Source of the DNA: Acidimicrobiales bacterium
Lineage (GTDB): Bacteria; Actinomycetota; Acidimicrobiia; Acidimicrobiales; Bog-793
Direction of reading: 5' to 3'
Length of the DNA: 9,703 nucleotides
NCBI GenBank assembly: GCA_030037405.1
Contig: JASHRK010000277.1
Span: 1 to 9,703, forward strand
Shown piece by piece: positions 7,003-9,703 of this stretch. A model generated the notes under the pieces. That model was not told where the DNA came from. It made no database searches and saw nothing but the letters and a program-made list of their open reading frames with translations. Made by a program: the position numbers and the translations under genes. Within the stretch, counting starts at the first letter, position 1, and every line of letters starts with the position of its first letter.

Positions 7003-8979
7003 CTACTCCTCCTCGGCGCCGGAACCGGCCGCCATGCGCTCCCTTATGGCATTCACGACCGTCGGGTCCAAGAGGGTCGTGACGTCGCCGAGCTCCCGGT
7101 GCTCGGCCACGTCGCGAAGGAGGCGCCGCATGATCTTGCCGCTCCGGGTCTTCGGCAGCTCGGGCGTGAGGAGGATCTCCCTCGGTCTCGCGATCGGCCC
7201 GATCGTCGTCGCGACCGTCTGGCGCAGCTCTGCGACGAGGGCCGCCGTGTCCTCTTCCTCGACTGCCTCTCCCTTCACCGTGACGAAGGCGACGATCGCC
7301 TGCCCGGTCGTCGAGTCGCTGGCCCCGACGACAGCGGCTTCTGCGACCGAGGGGTGGCCGACGAGGGCGTGCTCGATCTCGGTCGTCGAGATCCTGTGGC
7401 CCGAGACGTTCATCACGTCGTCGACGCGCCCGAGAAGCCACAGGTCACCGTCCTCGTCCCGCTTCGCCCCGTCGCCGGCGAAGTAGCGACCGGGAAAGCG
7501 CGACCAGTACGTCTCCTCGTAGCGCTTCGGGTCGCCCCAGATGCCGCGCAGCATCCCTGGCCACGGTTCGGTGATCACGAGGTAGCCGCCTTCGCCCTTG
7601 CCGACCGATCGACCGGCGTTGTCGACGACGTCGGCTGCTATCCCCGGGAAGGGCAGCATGCCGGCGCCTGGCTTGGTCGTGGTGACACCGGGGAGCGGGG
7701 TGATGAGGATGCCGCCCGTCTCTGTCTGCCACCAGGTGTCGACGATCGGGCAGCGGTCTCGGCCGATGTGGGTGCGGTACCACATCCAAGCTTCAGGATT
7801 GATCGGCTCCCCCACCGAGCCGAGGAGGCGAAGGCTCGAGAGGTCGTGCTTGGCTGGGAGCCCCTCTCCCCATTTCATGAAAGTCCGGATCGTCGTAGGG
7901 GCCGTGTAGAGCACGTTCACCTTGTACCGGTCGACGATCTGCCACCAGCGGTCTCTCGTCGGGCTGTCCGGCGTGCCCTCGTACATGACGGACGTCGTGC
8001 CGTTGGCGAGAGGGCCGTAGACGATGTAGCTGTGGCCCGTCACCCAACCGATGTCGGCGGCAGTCCAGAAGACGTCGCTCTCCGGCTTTATGTCGAAGAT
8101 GAAGTGGTGCGTCGCCGAAACATGGGTGAGATAGCCGCCGGACGTGTGAAGGATGCCCTTTGGCCTGGCCGTGGTACCGCTCGTGTACATGATGTAGAGG
8201 GGATGCTCGGCGTCGAACATCTCGGCCTCGTGGGTGTCGGGCTGGCGATCGACGACGTCGTGCCACCAGTGGTCCCGTCCCTCGGTCCATGAGACGGCTC
8301 CCCCTGTGCGCCTGACCACGAGCACCGTATGGACGTCGGGACAGTCGGCGAGAGCCTCGTCGACCGCAGGCTTGAGAGGGCTCGGGGCACCCCTGCGGTT
8401 GCCTCCGTCCGCCGTGATCACGAAGTGGGCCTCGCAGTCGAGTATCCGACCCTTCAGGGCGTCCGAGGAGAAGCCCCCGAACACCACCGTGTGAGGCGCC
8501 CCGATCCGGGCGCAGGCGAGCATGGCCATCACCGTCTCGGGGATCATCGGCATGTAGATGGCTACGGTGTCACCGGACCGCACGCCCAGCTCCTGGAGGG
8601 CGTTCGCTGCCCGGCAGACTCCCGCGCAGAGCTCTTCGTACGTGATGGTGCGGGTGTCTCCCGGCTCGCCCTCGAAGTAGAAGGCGACCCGATCGCCCCG
8701 TCCCGCCTCGACGTGGCGGTCGACGCAATTCACTGCGACGTTGAGCTTGCCCCCGACGAACCAGCGGGCATAGGGCAGCTCCCACTCGAGGGGGGTCGTC
8801 CAGGGCGTTCCCCATGTCAGGCGGGAGGCCTGCCTTTCCCAGAAGGAGACCGGGTCGGCGGACGCCTCGGCGTAGATCCCCTCTTTGGCGTTCGCCGCCG
8901 CCGCAAGCTCCGGCGGCGGAGCAAAACGCCGCTCCTCGTGCAGGAGCGCCGACAGCGTCGCTTCGTCTCGTTCGCTCAT
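7003..8979 (-). CDS. acs: Acetyl-CoA synthetase (AMP-forming acetate-CoA ligase)
   Basis: The enzyme activates acetate with ATP to acetyl-AMP and then forms acetyl-CoA. The 658 residues match the usual length of about 650. Adenylation motifs appear in order: YTSGTTARPKG at 265-275 (P-loop, with Ala where Gly is common), GEPINPEAW at 390-398, DTWWQTETGG at 414-423 with the Trp that limits the acyl pocket to acetate, AGDG at 501-504, GRVDD at 517-521, NVSGHRIS at 524-531, and PKTRSGK at 609-615. Lys615 is the catalytic lysine, known in this family as the acetylation target for on/off control. The start is the ATG at 8979 because AAAGGGA (8985-8991) ends 5 bases before it; a GTG one codon upstream (8982) would be too close. 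A LacI-family gene follows by 13 bases on the same strand. Propionyl-CoA synthetase is the main alternative, less likely given the pocket motif and length. Confidence 0.96.
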   Translation of the reverse strand: MSERDEATLSALLHEERRFAPPPELAAAANAKEGIYAEASADPVSFWERQASRLTWGTPWTTPLEWELPYARWFVGGKLNVAVNCVDRHVEAGRGDRVAFYFEGEPGDTRTITYEELCAGVCRAANALQELGVRSGDTVAIYMPMIPETVMAMLACARIGAPHTVVFGGFSSDALKGRILDCEAHFVITADGGNRRGAPSPLKPAVDEALADCPDVHTVLVVRRTGGAVSWTEGRDHWWHDVVDRQPDTHEAEMFDAEHPLYIMYTSGTTARPKGILHTSGGYLTHVSATHHFIFDIKPESDVFWTAADIGWVTGHSYIVYGPLANGTTSVMYEGTPDSPTRDRWWQIVDRYKVNVLYTAPTTIRTFMKWGEGLPAKHDLSSLRLLGSVGEPINPEAWMWYRTHIGRDRCPIVDTWWQTETGGILITPLPGVTTTKPGAGMLPFPGIAADVVDNAGRSVGKGEGGYLVITEPWPGMLRGIWGDPKRYEETYWSRFPGRYFAGDGAKRDEDGDLWLLGRVDDVMNVSGHRISTTEIEHALVGHPSVAEAAVVGASDSTTGQAIVAFVTVKGEAVEEEDTAALVAELRQTVATTIGPIARPREILLTPELPKTRSGKIMRRLLRDVAEHRELGDVTTLLDPTVVNAIRERMAAGSGAEEE

Positions 8980-9125
8980 CACGGTCCCTTTCTAGCCTCA
9001 GGTAGCTGTCTAGCCTGCTCCGGAGGCAGGTACCGCTGGAACTCGTGCAGGTGAGCAGTTAGCGTGCGGGCTGACGGCACCTTCCGGGCGGGGGCCGAGC
9101 CCCCGCCCTTGACCGAGGAGACGAC
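8980..9125. promoter_or_regulatory. Divergent intergenic region between acs and osmC
   Basis: These 146 bases must contain both promoters. Visible elements are a direct repeat TCTAGCCT at 8991-8998 and 9009-9016 (AGGCTAGA on the acs strand, 18 bases apart), an imperfect inverted repeat CCTGC/GCAGG at 9014-9018 and 9026-9030 around TCCGGAG, and a strong hairpin at 9086-9108. GGAACT at 9038-9043 followed by GTT at 9058-9060 resembles an oxidative-stress sigma factor promoter (GGAA...GTT), but the spacer is shorter than usual, so I do not call it. Confidence 0.45.
9086..9108 (+). other. Strong stem-loop in the osmC 5' untranslated region
   Basis: GGGCGGGGGC and GCCCCCGCCC form a perfect 10-base-pair GC stem around the 3-base loop CGA. 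The stem ends 6 bases before the osmC ribosome binding site (9115-9120). No T-run follows, only TT and then GACC, so it is not a classical terminator. It could block read-through from upstream, protect the 5' end of the mRNA, or affect ribosome loading. Confidence 0.7.
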
Positions 9126-9551
9126 ATGCCTGCAAGAGCGAGCGCCGAATGGAAGGGGGATCTCCGGTCCGGGAGCGGGAGCTTCACCGCCGGTGAGGGG
9201 TTGGCGGGCGAGTTCTCGTTCCGGTCACGTTTCGAAGACGGACCGGGGGCCAACCCGGAGCAGCTGATCGCAGCGGCCCATGCCTCCTGCTACTCGATGG
9301 CGCTCTCGAACGCCCTCGCGAGCGCCGGCAGCCCGCCGGACTCCGTGCGCACGGACGCCTCCGTGACGCTCGCGTTCGTGGACGGGGCGCCGACCATCAC
9401 GAAGATCGAGCTCTCCACGGTCGCTCGCGTCCCCGGGATCGACAGCGCTTCCTTCGCCGAGCATGCCGCTGCGGCCAAGACGGGCTGCCCCGTGAGCAAG
9501 GCGCTCGCGAGCGTGCCGGAGATCGTCCTCGAGGCGAAGCTGGAGGGCTAA
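9126..9551 (+). CDS. osmC: OsmC-family peroxiredoxin (organic hydroperoxide reductase)
   Basis: This 141-residue protein belongs to the OsmC group of thiol peroxidases, which reduce organic hydroperoxides. The two redox cysteines are present: Cys55 in AAHASCYSMALS and Cys121 in AKTGCPVSKAL. The spacing of 66 residues equals that of E. coli OsmC (Cys59, Cys125). Other family features are the N-terminal AEWKGDLRSGSGSF (7-20), a conserved arginine in RSRFEDGPGANPEQLIAAAH (33-52) and VPGID at 102-106. It is more like OsmC than Ohr because of the WKGDL and GxNPEQLIAAAHA patterns. The ATG at 9126 has a good GAGGAG (9115-9120) 5 bases upstream. It is transcribed divergently from acs and appears to be a single-gene unit, with a palindrome over its stop codon. 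Confidence 0.95.
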   Translation: MPARASAEWKGDLRSGSGSFTAGEGLAGEFSFRSRFEDGPGANPEQLIAAAHASCYSMALSNALASAGSPPDSVRTDASVTLAFVDGAPTITKIELSTVARVPGIDSASFAEHAAAAKTGCPVSKALASVPEIVLEAKLEG

Positions 9552-9569
9552 CCCATGGGTTAGCCTCCC
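9542..9569 (+). terminator. Palindromic hairpin over the osmC stop codon, probable terminator
   Basis: GGCTAACCCATGGGTTAGCC at 9546-9565 is a perfect 20-base palindrome. Further pairing (a G-U pair, one mismatch, two G-C pairs) extends the stem to 9542-9569. It contains the osmC TAA stop (9549-9551). A second hairpin, CCTCC at 9564-9568 with GGAGG at 9574-9578 around CGTTC, shares bases with it, so the two exclude each other. There is no T-tract on either side, as is common for putative terminators in high-GC bacteria. Its symmetry means it could work for both strands or be a protein-binding site instead. Confidence 0.5.
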
Positions 9570-9580
9570 GTTCGGAGGTC

Positions 9581-9702
9581 GGCGTTGCCAGCACGTAACT
9601 TCCGCAGCGAAGTCCCACCCTTGAGCACCGCGCCGAACTCGAAGAAGCCTGGTCATGCAGAGACTTGAGCGCGTAGTCCTGTGCGACGTCGAGCAACGCG
9701 GC
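9581..9702 (-). pseudogene. Remnant of an AbiEii-type nucleotidyltransferase toxin gene (frameshifted, 3'-truncated)
   Basis: Read leftward from 9702, one frame gives AALLDVAQDYALKSLHDQ (9702-9649). After the next two bases (9648-9647) a different frame, from 9646, gives FFEFGAV and then LKGGTSLRKLRAGNA, ending at 9581. Joined, they resemble the N-terminal core of AbiEii/AbiGii toxin-family nucleotidyltransferases, where KGGTSLRK is the first part of the active site. Loss of one base in a Gly codon around 9647-9648 explains the break. Family similarity stops at GNA (9581), before the catalytic Ser-x-Asp-Leu-Asp motif; seven unrelated codons and a TAA (9562-9560) follow. The enzyme part present cannot be active. 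The 5' part lies beyond the right edge, so its state is unknown. Identification is from memory of the family pattern. Confidence 0.65.
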
Positions 9703-9703
9703 G

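Noticed and set aside
6964..8292. A 442-codon plus-strand open frame opposite acs and the LacI gene
   Set aside because: No recognisable domain. The minus strand holds two well-supported genes with ribosome binding sites over the same bases.
9038..9060. Oxidative-stress sigma factor promoter for osmC (GGAAC...GTT)
   Set aside because: The 15-base gap is shorter than the usual 16-18 or more, and the -10 part is only three matching bases.
9397..9696. A 99-codon minus-strand protein running antisense into osmC
   Set aside because: Only its first part resembles a protein family (AbiEii). After the frame break the remaining residues are a shadow of osmC, so it is treated as a pseudogene, not a gene.

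Overview
The window looks like chromosomal DNA from a high-GC bacterium, most likely an actinobacterium. This rests on GC-rich third positions, several GTG starts, very long spurious antisense frames, and the style of the protein families. I cannot name a genus. Genes are densely packed, the largest gap is about 145 bases, and I saw no rRNA, tRNA, CRISPR array or insertion sequence.

Layout, left to right. Positions 1-2472 (minus strand) hold an overlapping trio read right to left: an M24-family peptidase-like hydrolase, then the E1 alpha and E1 beta subunits of a thiamine-diphosphate 2-oxo acid dehydrogenase of pyruvate/acetoin type. E1 beta is cut by the left edge. Positions 2613-4907 (plus strand) hold a large molybdenum hydroxylase subunit of the xanthine dehydrogenase/CoxL type, with no FAD or iron-sulfur partner gene in the window. 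Positions 4880-8979 (minus strand) hold an acetyl-CoA synthetase, a LacI-family repressor 13 bases downstream of it, and a 3-hydroxyisobutyrate-dehydrogenase-family oxidoreductase. A LacI-type operator lies just in front of the oxidoreductase. Positions 9126-9551 (plus strand) hold an OsmC-type peroxiredoxin with a strong hairpin just before its ribosome binding site and a 20-base perfect palindrome over its stop codon. The right edge (about 9581-9702, minus strand) holds a frameshifted, truncated remnant of an AbiEii-type nucleotidyltransferase toxin.

Taken together, this is mostly a carbon-metabolism neighbourhood: acetate activation, 2-oxo acid oxidation, oxidation of a beta-hydroxy acid, and a Mo-dependent hydroxylation of an unknown substrate. 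A LacI-family sensor probably controls at least the beta-hydroxy acid dehydrogenase. The common substrate is not evident. No complete new system is visible. The most notable items are the decayed AbiEii gene, the operator/leader arrangement before the dehydrogenase, the substituted metal ligand in the M24 protein, and the hairpins around osmC.
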